NCBI RefSeq assembly: GCF_034653355.1
Contig: NZ_JAYEER010000003.1
Span: 1,488,001 to 1,552,000, forward strand
Source: Nitrospirillum sp034653355
GTDB taxonomy: Bacteria; Pseudomonadota; Alphaproteobacteria; Azospirillales; Azospirillaceae
DNA: 64,000 nucleotides
Reading direction: 5' to 3'
Positions 18,242 through 27,371 of the stretch are shown here, one piece after another. Every line of letters starts with the position of its first letter. Positions within the stretch are counted from its first letter, which is position 1. The notes under the pieces were generated by a model. The model saw only the letters and a list, made by a program, of their open reading frames with translations. It was not told the DNA's origin and did not search any database. The position numbers and the translations under genes are program-made.

Positions 18242-18784
18242 ATGCACGATAGCAGTCCGATCAATCCACAGTGCCCCATCGCCCGCAGCCTGAAACGGGT
18301 GGGGGAGACGTGGAGCATGCTGATTTTGCGTGAGGCGTTCCTGGGCGCCAGCCGTTTCGACCAGTTCCAGAAGAATCTGGGCATCGCGCCCAACATGCTG
18401 ACCCGCCGGCTGCAGACCCTGGTGGCCGATGGCCTCTTGGAAAAGCGGCCCTACAGCACCCGGCCGCTGCGCCATGAATATGTGCTGTCCCCCGCCGGCC
18501 AGGACTTCCGCCCTGTGCTGTGGGCCATCATGGCCTGGGGCAACCAGCACTTCGCGCCTGAGGGCCCGGCCATCCAGCTGGTGGATAGCGCCACCGGCGC
18601 CCCCGCCGAACCCATGCTGGTCGACCGCCACACCGGCCGGCCGCTGACCCACCCGGCCTTCCGTGTCGTGACCGGGCCGGCCGCCGACGCCCGCACCAAG
18701 TCGCGCTATCCCACCTGGCCCGCCACCACGCCCACGCCGAACCCCACCGAATCCGCCGACGCCCCGACCGGCGCCGCCGCTTGA
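18242..18784 (+). CDS. HxlR family transcriptional regulator
   Basis: The start at 18242 has an AAGGA site at good spacing and gives 180 aa; 18233 is an alternative. The core is the HxlR winged helix: CPIARSLKRVGETWSMLILR, FDQFQKNLGIAPNMLTRRL, then LVADGLLEKRPY and HEYVLSPAGQDF. The C-terminal ~60 residues are proline and threonine rich and not part of the domain. The conserved cysteine near the N-terminus (PQCPIA) is where HxlR-type sensors react with aldehydes or oxidants. It lies 13 bases upstream of the EmrA gene in the same operon, so it probably represses this efflux pump until an inducer appears. Confidence 0.9.
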   Translation: MHDSSPINPQCPIARSLKRVGETWSMLILREAFLGASRFDQFQKNLGIAPNMLTRRLQTLVADGLLEKRPYSTRPLRHEYVLSPAGQDFRPVLWAIMAWGNQHFAPEGPAIQLVDSATGAPAEPMLVDRHTGRPLTHPAFRVVTGPAADARTKSRYPTWPATTPTPNPTESADAPTGAAA

Positions 18785-18797
18785 AGGATGCGATCCC

Positions 18798-19943
18798 ATG
18801 TCCAGCCAGACCTATGAACAGCAGCAGGACGGCCGGCTTGCCGGCAGCCCGGTGAAGTCGCGGCGCCTGGGCCGCACGCTCCTCCTTTCCGTCCTGGGCC
18901 TCGGCCTAGGCGTGGCCGCCGCAGCCTACGGCTATGATTGGTGGACCAGCGGCCGCTTCATCGAAAGCACCGACGACGCCTATGTCGGCGGCGACGTCAC
19001 GGTGATCGCGCCCAAGGTGTCCGGTTTCATCGCCCAGGTGGCGGTGACCGACAACCAGGCGGTGCACGCCGGCGATCTGCTGCTGAAGCTGGACGACCGC
19101 GACTACCGCGCCGCCCTTGCCCGGGCCGTGGCGGCGGTGGAGGCGCAGGAGGCCACGCTGGCTAACCTGGAGGCGCAGCGCCGCCTGCAGCAGGCCGTCA
19201 TCAACCAGGCCGCCGCCGGGGTGGGTGCCGCCAAGGCCGAGACCGACCGCGCCAAGTACGACCAGGACCGCTACCGCGCCCTGTCGGCCACAGCCGCCGC
19301 CTCGATCCAGGCCTTCGAGAAGGCGGATGCCGCCTACAAGCAGGCCGTGGCGAACGGCGAGAAGGCCACCGCCACCCTGCAGGCGGCCCAGCGCCAGATC
19401 GACGTCATCGACACCCAGAAACGCCAGGCGGAGGCGGCGCTGGCCGGTGCCATCGCCGACCGCGACACCGCCCAGCTGAATCTCAGCTATACCGAGCTGC
19501 GCGCGCCCATCGACGGCACCGTGGGCAACCGCAGCGCCCGGCCCGGCGCCTATGCCACCGTCGGCGCGCAGTTGATCGCCATCGTGCCGGCGCAGGGCCT
19601 GTGGGTGGACGCCAACTTCAAGGAAAGCCAGATCGCGGACCTGAAGGCGGGCCAGCCGGTGTCGGTCGAGGCCGACGTGCTGCCGGGCCGGCGGTTCCAC
19701 GGCAGGGTGGTCAGCATGGCGCCGGCCACCGGCGCGCAGTTCAGCGTGCTGCCCCCGGAAAACGCCACCGGCAACTTCACCAAGATCGTGCAGCGCGTGC
19801 CCGTCCGCATCCTGCTGGATGGCGAGGGCAGTCTGCTGGGCAGCTTGCGCCCCGGCCTGTCCGTCACCGCCGCCATCGACACCAAGGAGGGCGCCGCCGC
19901 CTCGGGCAAGGCGGTCGCCGCCGCCGGAAAGACGGCGCCGTGA
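18798..19943 (+). CDS. HlyD/EmrA family membrane fusion protein
   Basis: This 381-aa periplasmic adaptor starts with a cytoplasmic tail and one membrane helix (residues ~28-46, TLLLSVLGLGLGVAAAAYGY). It continues with a biotinyl-lipoyl half (STDDAYVGGDVTVIAPKVSG, VTDNQAVHAGDLLLKLDDRD), a long coiled-coil hairpin (~95-220) and the second lipoyl/beta-barrel half (RAPIDGTVGN, DANFKESQIADLKAGQPVSV). It links the EmrB pump to an outer-membrane channel. An AAGGA site precedes the ATG. The stop overlaps the GTG start of the EmrB gene as GTGA, so the two are translationally coupled. No TolC-like gene is present in the window. Confidence 0.92.
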   Translation: MSSQTYEQQQDGRLAGSPVKSRRLGRTLLLSVLGLGLGVAAAAYGYDWWTSGRFIESTDDAYVGGDVTVIAPKVSGFIAQVAVTDNQAVHAGDLLLKLDDRDYRAALARAVAAVEAQEATLANLEAQRRLQQAVINQAAAGVGAAKAETDRAKYDQDRYRALSATAAASIQAFEKADAAYKQAVANGEKATATLQAAQRQIDVIDTQKRQAEAALAGAIADRDTAQLNLSYTELRAPIDGTVGNRSARPGAYATVGAQLIAIVPAQGLWVDANFKESQIADLKAGQPVSVEADVLPGRRFHGRVVSMAPATGAQFSVLPPENATGNFTKIVQRVPVRILLDGEGSLLGSLRPGLSVTAAIDTKEGAAASGKAVAAAGKTAP

Positions 19944-21549
19944 CCGCCGCCACGGCCACCGGGGGTCCAGGGGTGGCGGTAGCCGCCCCGCGGAGGAAGG
20001 AACTCTCCCCCGGGGCAAGATCATCGCCTTCGCCATCATGTGCGTGGGCATGTTCATAGCGCTGCTGGACATCCAGATCGTCTCCGCCTCGCTGCGTGAC
20101 ATCGGCGGCGGCCTGTCGGCCGGCACGGACGAGACGGCCTGGGTCCAGACCAGCTATCTGATCGCCGAGATCATCGTCATCCCGCTGTCCGGCTGGCTGG
20201 CGCGCGTCATGTCCACCCGCTGGCTGTTCGCCGTCTCCGCCGCCGGCTTCACCCTGACCAGCCTGCTGTGCGGCTGGGCCTGGGACATCCAGAGCATGAT
20301 CGCCTTCCGGGCGCTGCAGGGCTTCCTGGGCGGGTCCATGATCCCCATGGTCTTCACGTCCGCCTTCGCCTTCTTCGCCGGCCCGCGCGTCGTGGTCGCC
20401 GCCGCCACGGTGGGGGCCCTGTCTTCCCTGGCGCCCACCCTGGGGCCGACCGTGGGCGGCTGGATCACCGACCATTACTCCTGGCACTGGCTGTTCTTCA
20501 TCAACCTGGTGCCGGGCCTGTTCGTCACCATCGCCGTGCCCCTGATGGTGCGCATCGACGAACCCGACTGGTCGCTGCTGAAGGGTGCCGACTATCCCGG
20601 CATGCTGCTGATGGCCATCTTCCTCGGTTGCCTGGAATACACGCTGGAGGAAGGGCCGCGCTGGGACTGGCTGGACGACGATACCATCCGCCTGACGGCC
20701 TGGATCTCGGCCGTCGCCGGTGTCGCCTTCATCGTCCGCAGCCTGACCTACGCCAACCCGGTGGTGGATCTGCGGGCGCTGAAAAGCCGCAACTTCGCTC
20801 TGGGCTGCCTGTTCTCCTTCATCACCGGCATCGGCATCTTCGCGACCATCTACCTGACGCCGCTGTTCCTGGGCCGGGTGCGGGGGTTCAGCGCGCTGGA
20901 CATCGGCCTCACCGTGTTCTCCACCGGCCTGTTCCAGGTCAGCGCCATCCCCCTCTACACCATCCTGGCCAAGCGGGTGGACCTGCGCTGGCTGATGATG
21001 GTGGGGTTGACCGGCTTCGCGCTCAGCATGTGGAACTTCACCCCCATCACCCATGACTGGGGCTGGCGGGAACTGCTGCTGCCCCAGGCTTTCCGCGGTT
21101 TCTCCCAGCAATTCGCGGTGGCGCCCATCGTCACCCTGACCCTGGGCGGCCTGCCGCCGGCGCGGCTGAAGCAGGCATCGGGCCTGTTCAACCTGATGCG
21201 CAACCTGGGCGGCGCCATTGGCATCGCCGTGTGCGGCACCATCCTGAATGATCGCACCAACCTGCACTTCGAACGCCTGGCCGAACATCTGACGCCCGCC
21301 AGCGACCCCATGCGCGCGCTGGTGGCCAGGGTGGGGGCGGCCGACGTCGCGACCCTGGGCGGGGACGCGCTGCGGGGGCAGGAGGCGGCGCTGAAGCAGC
21401 TGTGGACCCTGGCCTACCGCGAGGCCCAGACCATGGCCTATGCGGACGCCTTCCTGGTCATCCTGGTGTGCTTCGTCATCGCCACGCTGCTGGTGCCCGC
21501 CATGCGCAAGGTGGGGCCGCCCAAGGGGCCATCCGCCGACGCGCATTGA
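19940..21549 (+). pseudogene. EmrB-type DHA2 efflux pump, frameshifted near its start
   Basis: The GTG at 19940 overlaps the EmrA stop and opens a normal cytoplasmic tail (TAATATGGPGVAVAAPRRKE). The frame then breaks at the C run 20007-20011, and the rest of the pump lies one frame over (GKIIAFAIMCVGMFIALLDI, TDETAWVQTSYLIAEIIVIP, later GLFNLMRNLGGAIGIAVCG) to 21549. Adding one C gives LSPRGKIIAF and a protein of about 536 aa with 14 helices, normal for EmrB. As written, the main frame has no good start. A lost C in a C run could be a consensus error; otherwise the operon is disabled. Function would be drug export with EmrA. Confidence 0.75.
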
Positions 21550-21588
21550 TACCGTGGAACTTTATGGAGGGACCGGGCCGGGTGGTTC

Positions 21589-21807
21589 TCACCCGGCCTG
21601 GTTGCCGGCATCCACCAGGGTGGGCAGCGATACGCCCAGGCGGGCGGCAACGCCAGCGCCGTAGGCCGGGTCGGTACGGCCGAAATGGGCTAGCTGGCGC
21701 TGTTGCAGGGCGACGGGCATGCCCCGCATGCTGGCAGCGACATCGTCCATCAGGATGGCCCGCTGCGCCGGGCTCAACAGCCGGAACAGGGCGTTCATGC
21801 TGGCCAT
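21589..21807 (-). CDS. Stand-alone catalase C-terminal (immune-responsive) domain protein
   Basis: Starting at 21807 behind an AAGGAG site, this is only 72 aa. It matches the small helical domain that normally ends clade-3 heme catalases: LFRLLSPAQRAILMDDVAAS, then RQLAHFGRTDPAYGAGVA and RLG. No heme-binding or catalytic part of a catalase is present on either side. An open frame continues upstream to an ATG at 21960 with its own AGGAG site and a CMTCGRV segment faintly like a Fur-family zinc motif, so the translated protein may be 123 aa. It could be a remnant of a deleted catalase or a small protein in its own right. Confidence 0.65.
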   Translation of the reverse strand: MASMNALFRLLSPAQRAILMDDVAASMRGMPVALQQRQLAHFGRTDPAYGAGVAARLGVSLPTLVDAGNQAG

Positions 21808-22135
21808 GATGCGTGCTCCTTCATTGAGCGTTGGGCTGCTGGGCGTTGAGGCCATCATCGCCCGGTCATTGGCGGCGGGTTGATGGCTGACGTCGGCCAG
21901 ACCGGGGACGGATTCGACGCGGCCGCAGGTCATGCAGAACAGGGCGGGATAGCGGGCCATTCACGTCATCTCCTACGGGCTGGGCACGCGCGGACACGGG
22001 GACCGGGCGGCCGGTTGATCCAAAACGGTGCCCAGCATGATCGTCGCCGGCGCCCTTGGATTGTACGGGGCAGCGGCCTTTTGTTCGTCTGTGTGGCGAC
22101 ATTGGGCCGCGCCGGGCCGGCCTGGAAAGATCCGC

Positions 22136-23194
22136 TTACAGCGACAAGGTCAGGGCCGGCTGGGCCGCCGGCTGAGCCTGCTGGGCAAAGGCGATCAGGT
22201 CGGGTGCCGGCATGGGCCGGGCGTAGACATAGCCCTGGATGTGGCGCACGCCCATCTGGCCCAAGCGGTCGCGCGTCTCCCAATCCTCCACCCCCTCCGC
22301 CACCAGCGACAGTCCCAGATCGCGGGCGATGGCCACGCTGGCCCGCACGATGGCGTCGGCGCGGGGGTCGTCGCGCAAGGTGCGGATGAAGCTCTGGTCC
22401 AGCTTGATGCCCGTGAAGGGGATGCGGTGCAGCACGCTGAGCGAGGCGTAGCCGGTGCCGAAATCGTCCAGGTACACGGCCATGCCGGCCTGGCGCAGGG
22501 TGGTCACCGCCTTGTTGACCACATCGAAGTGCACGATCGACTGGGTTTCCGTCAATTCCACCCGGATGGCGCCATGGGGCACGCCGTACTGGTCGCACAA
22601 GGCGATCAGGTGGTCCACCAGGTCACTGGCCTCCAGATCCTCCACCGACAGGTTGATGGAGATGGGGATGTCCAGGTCGTGCAGCTCGCGCCAGGCGGCC
22701 GCGGTGCGCACCGCGTGTTCCACGATGGCCTTGGTCAGCAGGCGGATCAGGCCACCGCGCTCCGCCAGGCCGATGAATTGGCCCGGGGACAGCATGGTGC
22801 CGTCGGCCTTGACCCAGCGGGCCAGCGCCTCGACGGCCACCACCTTGCCGCTGTCGGCGTCCACCACGGGCTGGAAGTGCGGCTGAATCTCGCCACGCGC
22901 CAGCGCCTGGGGCAGGCTGCGCAGGATGCGCCGCTCCTCCGTCGAGAAGCGGGTGTGGGGGATCAGGTCCCAAATGCGGCGGGCCAAGTGGAGGACCAGG
23001 GCGGCGATGGCCGCCAGGGCCAGCAGGCTCAGCATCTCCCCCCGCGCCATGCTGAGGCCCGTCGCCTCCGCCACCACATCGCGCAAGCCGTCCCAGGTCA
23101 GCACGGCCAGCAGGATGATCAGCAGGGCGCCGCCGGCCAGCAGGTTCAACAAACCGCTGTCGTGCCGGGTGGGGGAGAGAAGGGGCAGGAACAT
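22136..23194 (-). CDS. EAL-domain cyclic-di-GMP phosphodiesterase, membrane-bound
   Basis: From the start at 23194 the product is 352 aa: two hydrophobic helices (residues ~17-35 and ~52-72), then an EAL domain. All key motifs are present: VEALAR, the Asn in INLSVED, ELTE, DDFGTGYASL, KLDQSFI, AEGVE and QGY. It should cleave cyclic di-GMP to pGpG at the inner membrane. No GGDEF, PAS or CSS-motif sensor part is seen, so the input signal is unclear. The frame is open further upstream to 23293. It stands alone between the catalase-domain fragment and the di-heme peroxidase. Confidence 0.9.
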   Translation of the reverse strand: MFLPLLSPTRHDSGLLNLLAGGALLIILLAVLTWDGLRDVVAEATGLSMARGEMLSLLALAAIAALVLHLARRIWDLIPHTRFSTEERRILRSLPQALARGEIQPHFQPVVDADSGKVVAVEALARWVKADGTMLSPGQFIGLAERGGLIRLLTKAIVEHAVRTAAAWRELHDLDIPISINLSVEDLEASDLVDHLIALCDQYGVPHGAIRVELTETQSIVHFDVVNKAVTTLRQAGMAVYLDDFGTGYASLSVLHRIPFTGIKLDQSFIRTLRDDPRADAIVRASVAIARDLGLSLVAEGVEDWETRDRLGQMGVRHIQGYVYARPMPAPDLIAFAQQAQPAAQPALTLSL

Positions 23195-23403
23195 CGGATG
23201 CTCGTGGCTCGTGCGGGCATGCCCCACAGTCTGCCTCAAATGTTGCAATCTCGCTGTGATGGCCATCGCTGGTTGCCCCGTCATCCCCGTCACCGACGGG
23301 TCTGATCATGGGGGCACCACCCCAGTCTCGTAATCCCTACCTAGGTGTTAGCCGCCCACCGCCCAAGTGCGGCCAACTGTCATCATCTTGAGATGCGTCT
23401 GGA

Positions 23404-24729
23404 CTATGGTCCGGCCGTTTTGGGGGCCGACCAGCCATCCGTCAGGGTGCCCAGAAAGGCGATGATGTCGTGAATGTCCCGTTCGTTCAGCGCTGGCGGG
23501 TCGCCCGGCCGCCGGCCGAAGGGCGCTTCCATGTTGATGGCTGCCGGCACCGTGCCCTGCGCGGCCACCGGCAGGTCGTCGAACTTCATGACGCTTCCGT
23601 CGGCCCGGCGCGGGTACCACTTGCCCGGGGCGCTGTCGCGCTCCGCATAGAACTCCAGCACCTGCCGCAAGGTATGGAAGACGCCGTTGTGCATGAACAC
23701 CTGGCGCAGCGCCACGTTGCGCAGGGTGGGGGTGCGGAAGCGGTCGCAATAATCGGCGACGCCGGTGAAATCCGTGCGCAGCGGCCCGCACAGGCCCTGG
23801 TCGAAATAGCGAGGGTCGGCGTTGGCCGGAATGTCGCGGTTGCGCGGCACCCCGATGGCGATCAAGCCATAGTCGGTGAAGTGCGGTGGCGTGCCGTCGT
23901 TGCCCCGCCGGCTGACATGGCAACTGGCGCAGTTGCCCCGCGCCGGATCCTCGAACGCGTCCAGCCCGCGCCGCTCTTCGTCCGTCAGTGTCGCCTTGCC
24001 CGCCAGAAAGGCGTCGTACTTGCTGGTGTAGGGATGGAACAGGGCTCCATCCTGCTGGAACACGTCCAGCGCCCGCAGCGCCAGGTCCACCACGTCCGCC
24101 TGTTCCCCCGCCGTCACGCCCATCGCGGCGCGCAGCTGGGCGCCATAGCCCGCCCGCTCCAGCCGGCCCGCCAGGTCGGTGGGATCGGTGTTGCCCATCT
24201 CGAACGGACTGAACAAGGGCACGCGGGCCTGTTCCCGCTGGCCGTCCACCCGGCCGTCCCAGGTCAGGCCGCCGGTGGGGCCGTTGTCGATGCTCTCATC
24301 CCCTTCATCCTCCGGCGTGCGGTAGTGCTCGGCGAAGGGGGGCACGTCCTGCAAGTACATGAGGGACGGCACGGCGCGCAGGCCCGGGGTCCTACCGTCG
24401 GCGCCACCCAGGCGCACGGCCGCCCCGTCGGGCGGGCCGAAGGCGTGCGCCGGGTCGTGGCAGCTGGCGCAGGCGAGGGTGCCGCTGGCCGACAGGCCGG
24501 GGTCGAAGAACAGCCGCCGCCCCACCTCCGCCAGGGCCGCCGCCTGGCGGCGCACCTCTTCCCGGCTCAGGCCCTGCGCCGTGGCGGGGGGCGCCCCCAT
24601 CAGCCAGACGGCCCCCAGGCCCAGGAAAATCGCCGCACCCAGCGCGACGCGGCCGCGTCGGGGGATGTGTTTTTTCGTGTCCGCGTATAAGACCTTCAGC
24701 AAAAGCGAAACGACGAAGAAGGGGAACAT
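23404..24729 (-). CDS. Di-heme cytochrome c peroxidase / MauG family protein
   Basis: About 441 aa with an N-terminal membrane/signal helix (GAAIFLGLGAVWLMG) and two c-type heme sites: CASCHDPAHAFG in the N-terminal half and CASCHVSRRG in the C-terminal half. TPTLRNVALRQVFMHNGVF matches the conserved region near the heme-binding methionine or its substitute. It would act in the periplasm, either reducing peroxide or oxidising a partner protein. The start is unclear: ATGs at 24744, 24732 and 24729 all abut or overlap the divergent phosphatase gene, leaving no room for promoters. The pairing with an AcpA-type phosphatase suggests shared control. Confidence 0.85.
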   Translation of the reverse strand: MFPFFVVSLLLKVLYADTKKHIPRRGRVALGAAIFLGLGAVWLMGAPPATAQGLSREEVRRQAAALAEVGRRLFFDPGLSASGTLACASCHDPAHAFGPPDGAAVRLGGADGRTPGLRAVPSLMYLQDVPPFAEHYRTPEDEGDESIDNGPTGGLTWDGRVDGQREQARVPLFSPFEMGNTDPTDLAGRLERAGYGAQLRAAMGVTAGEQADVVDLALRALDVFQQDGALFHPYTSKYDAFLAGKATLTDEERRGLDAFEDPARGNCASCHVSRRGNDGTPPHFTDYGLIAIGVPRNRDIPANADPRYFDQGLCGPLRTDFTGVADYCDRFRTPTLRNVALRQVFMHNGVFHTLRQVLEFYAERDSAPGKWYPRRADGSVMKFDDLPVAAQGTVPAAINMEAPFGRRPGDPPALNERDIHDIIAFLGTLTDGWSAPKTAGP

Positions 24730-24730
24730 C

Positions 24731-26302
24731 ATGGCAGTGGGCATGGGGCGGAGCGGAAGCTTGCGTCAGGGTGTGGCCGCGGTGGCGCTGGCCGCCGGCA
24801 TCATGGCAGGGTTCGGTGACCGGGCGATGGCGGCCAAGCCGGCCGATGACCTGGACAAGATCAAGACCGTGGTGGTGATTTACGCGGAAAACCGCGGCTT
24901 CGACAACCTGTACGGCACCTTCCCCGGCGCCAACGGCATCGCCGACGCGCCCCAGGACAGCCTGGCGCAGCGCGACCGCGACGGATCGGTGCTCAAGGAA
25001 CTGCCCCCCATCTGGAAGGGCCTGACCGCCCGTGGCGTGACGCCGGAGGTGACGCAGGCCCAGACGGAGCACCTGCCCAACCAGCCCTTCGCCATCGACG
25101 ACCCCAAGGGTTTCAACCTGGGCCAGGGCGTCGTGACCCGTGATCTGGTGCACCGGTTCTATGAGAACCAGATGCAGATCGACGGCGGCAGGAACGACAA
25201 GTTCGTGGCCTATGCCGACAGCGGCGCCCTGGTCATGGGCCACTATGACGGTGCCAAGCAGGCCATGTGGACGCTGGCGCGGGAATACACGCTGGCCGAC
25301 AATTTCTTCATGGGCGGCTTCGGCGGTTCCTTCTTCAACCACTTCGTCCTGATCTGCTCGTGCGCGCCCTATTACCCGCATGCCGACCAGGGCCCGGCCA
25401 AGGGCTCGATCTCGGTGGTGGAGCCTGACCGCGTCAGCCTGACGCTGGCGCCGAACTCGCCCAAGTCGGCCATCGAGGGCGTGCCGAAGTTCGTGAACAG
25501 CGGCAACCTGACGCCCGATTTCTATGCCGTGAACACCATGCAGCCGCCCTACCAGCCCAGCGCCAACAAGCCGGCTCAGGGCGGCGACCCCGTGCTGGCG
25601 GACCCTGCCAACCCCACGACGCTGCCGCCGCAGACCATGACCAACATCGGCGACCTGCTGAGCCAGAAGAAGGTCAGCTGGGCCTGGTACAGCGGCGCCT
25701 GGCAGGCCACGCTGGACCACGGCAACGCCGAGCCGGTGCCCAACTTCCAGTACCACCACCAGCCCTTCAACTACTTCGCCAGCACCGCCCCGGGCACGAA
25801 GGCGCGCAAGGAGCACCTGCGCGACGGCGGGCTGGAGGGCAAGGCCTTCATCAAGGACATCGACGCCGGCACGCTGCCCGCCGTCACCTTCTACAAGCCC
25901 CAGGGAAACCTGACCCAGCACTCCGGCTATGCCGACGTGGCCTCGGGCGACGCCCACATCGCCGACATCGTGAAGCACCTGCAGGCCTCGCCGCAGTGGA
26001 AGAACATGCTGGTGGTGGTGACCTACGACGAGAACGGCGGCTACTGGGACCACGTGGCCCCGCCCAAGGCCGACCGCTGGGGCCCCGGCACCCGCATCCC
26101 TGCCATCATCATCTCGCCCTACGCCAAGAGGGGCTATATCGACCACACCTTCTACGACACCACCTCCATCCTGCGCTTCATCACCCGCCGCTTCGACCTG
26201 CCCAAGCTGGAAGGCATCAAGCAGCGCGACGCCGCCCTGGCCGCCAACGGCAGCCCTGCCCTGGGCGACCTGACCGGGGCGCTGGATCTCGCCCAGAAGT
26301 AA
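24731..26302 (+). CDS. AcpA-type acid phosphatase / phosphoesterase
   Basis: This 523-aa secreted enzyme begins behind a GAAGGGGAAC site with a signal peptide (ends DRAMAAKPAD). It belongs to the phosphoesterase family of phospholipase C and AcpA: KTVVVIYAENRGFDNLYGTF carries the early metal-binding Glu and Asn, later MGGFGGSFFNHFVLICSCAP, then VVVTYDENGGYWDHVAPP with the metal-binding Asp-Glu and His near the C-terminus. It should remove phosphate from, or cleave, phosphoesters in the periplasm. It ends before a strong terminator. It is divergent from the di-heme peroxidase. Confidence 0.88.
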   Translation: MAVGMGRSGSLRQGVAAVALAAGIMAGFGDRAMAAKPADDLDKIKTVVVIYAENRGFDNLYGTFPGANGIADAPQDSLAQRDRDGSVLKELPPIWKGLTARGVTPEVTQAQTEHLPNQPFAIDDPKGFNLGQGVVTRDLVHRFYENQMQIDGGRNDKFVAYADSGALVMGHYDGAKQAMWTLAREYTLADNFFMGGFGGSFFNHFVLICSCAPYYPHADQGPAKGSISVVEPDRVSLTLAPNSPKSAIEGVPKFVNSGNLTPDFYAVNTMQPPYQPSANKPAQGGDPVLADPANPTTLPPQTMTNIGDLLSQKKVSWAWYSGAWQATLDHGNAEPVPNFQYHHQPFNYFASTAPGTKARKEHLRDGGLEGKAFIKDIDAGTLPAVTFYKPQGNLTQHSGYADVASGDAHIADIVKHLQASPQWKNMLVVVTYDENGGYWDHVAPPKADRWGPGTRIPAIIISPYAKRGYIDHTFYDTTSILRFITRRFDLPKLEGIKQRDAALAANGSPALGDLTGALDLAQK

Positions 26303-26327
26303 GCGGGCGCTGGATAGGGGTTAGCGG

Positions 26328-26358
26328 ACCGGGCGCCGCCAGCGCCCGGTCCCGTTTT
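26328..26358 (+). terminator. Rho-independent terminator after AcpA-type gene
   Basis: Perfect 9-bp stem ACCGGGCGC / GCGCCCGGT with a 5-base loop, followed by CCCGTTTT. It lies 26 bases after the phosphatase stop codon on the same strand. Confidence 0.8.
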
Positions 26359-26444
26359 GCACGCGCGGGAAGGTTGCGCTTGCGTTAAGAACAAATCAAG
26401 AACATCATGGCCGCCGAATATGACAACCGGAAAGGGAAGGCGGC

Positions 26445-27353
26445 ATGGCGGCGTTGGCGCAGCGATGGTTCAGGGTATCGGATCAACCGACGGCCCGTGG
26501 CTTGGCGTGTAATGACAATGGCGTGAGCCTGGCGGGCATTCCATTGCTCCGGCAGACGGCGGTGGGCTTTGAACCTCAGCCGGCCGCCATTCTGCAGCCT
26601 TTGATCGCCGCCGCCTATGGCGTCTCCGATCCGGATGTGGCGCCACTGATTGGCCGGCTGAGGGTCGTCGCGCGGGCGCTGAACGACCAGGACGGCGTTC
26701 GCGCCAAGATCGCCGCAGTGCACTTGGCGTTGCCGGATGTTGATGACGTTGGCATTGACCGGTTGTTAGGCATGCGCGCGGACTTGGGCAAATACGATCC
26801 TGCCCAGCCCAGGGACTGGCATGGGCGTTGGACGAGTGACGGAAGCGAAACGGAAGGTACCGAAGAGGTCGGCCTGTCTTTCGCGGCCTGGCTCGCCGGC
26901 AACGAAGATTATGACAACGATCCCGACGAAGCACTTTGGGATATCGACTATCCCGGCACCTTCCACGACAAGGTGGTGAAGGAGCATGCGGCGCTCTTGC
27001 GGAGTAGGGGAGCAATCGTCATCACGGAGGTTAGGATCCTCGGTGTGAATGGCCTGGTTACTCGGGCTGACATCCTGGCTCTATTCCCAGGGGAGGAATT
27101 TCCGACGCTGATCGAAGTGAAGACGGGACGTCATCCTCCCTATACCTACCGTCAAAAGAAGGTGTACCCGCTGGCCCAGATTGGTGGGCATGTCACATCA
27201 TACGACCAGCGAGTGCGTGATCTGGGCCTTAAGCCAGGAATGCCCTTTCCGGCATTAACGGTCATGTGCCTGTACCAGAAAAACGCCAACAGTTGGCCTC
27301 ATTACAACGAATTTACCCCGGGATCGAAGCCTTGGGACGATTTATTCCACTGA
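26445..27353 (+). CDS. Candidate polymorphic toxin with PD-(D/E)XK-like nuclease C-terminus
   Basis: This 302-aa protein starts behind an AAGGGAAGG site and has no signal peptide or membrane helix. An N-terminal ~120 residues of unknown fold end in KYDPAQPRDWHGRWTSDG, a linker seen in many alphaproteobacterial effector-like proteins. The C-terminal ~130 residues contain RADILALFPGEEF then TLIEVKTGRHPPY, fitting the D...E-x-K core of PD-(D/E)XK nucleases. Directly downstream lies a small NTF2-fold-like protein, as expected for a toxin-immunity pair. The DNA is less GC-rich toward the 3' end, hinting at transfer. Nuclease activity and delivery route are inferences. Confidence 0.6.
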   Translation: MAALAQRWFRVSDQPTARGLACNDNGVSLAGIPLLRQTAVGFEPQPAAILQPLIAAAYGVSDPDVAPLIGRLRVVARALNDQDGVRAKIAAVHLALPDVDDVGIDRLLGMRADLGKYDPAQPRDWHGRWTSDGSETEGTEEVGLSFAAWLAGNEDYDNDPDEALWDIDYPGTFHDKVVKEHAALLRSRGAIVITEVRILGVNGLVTRADILALFPGEEFPTLIEVKTGRHPPYTYRQKKVYPLAQIGGHVTSYDQRVRDLGLKPGMPFPALTVMCLYQKNANSWPHYNEFTPGSKPWDDLFH

Positions 27354-27371
27354 ATTAAGATGGAGAATGAA

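Noticed and set aside
22012..22040. TGATCC near 22014 as a further ECF promoter
   Set aside because: No CGTATA/T element at 15-16 bases and no suitable downstream gene on that strand.
24683..24693. CGTATA near 24684 as an ECF -10 for the phosphatase
   Set aside because: No TGATCC at the right distance upstream.
24392..26146. Long open frame (584 codons) antisense to the AcpA-type gene
   Set aside because: High-GC coding DNA commonly leaves the antisense frame open. The translation is Val/Gly/His-rich low-complexity sequence, while the plus-strand gene has clear catalytic motifs.
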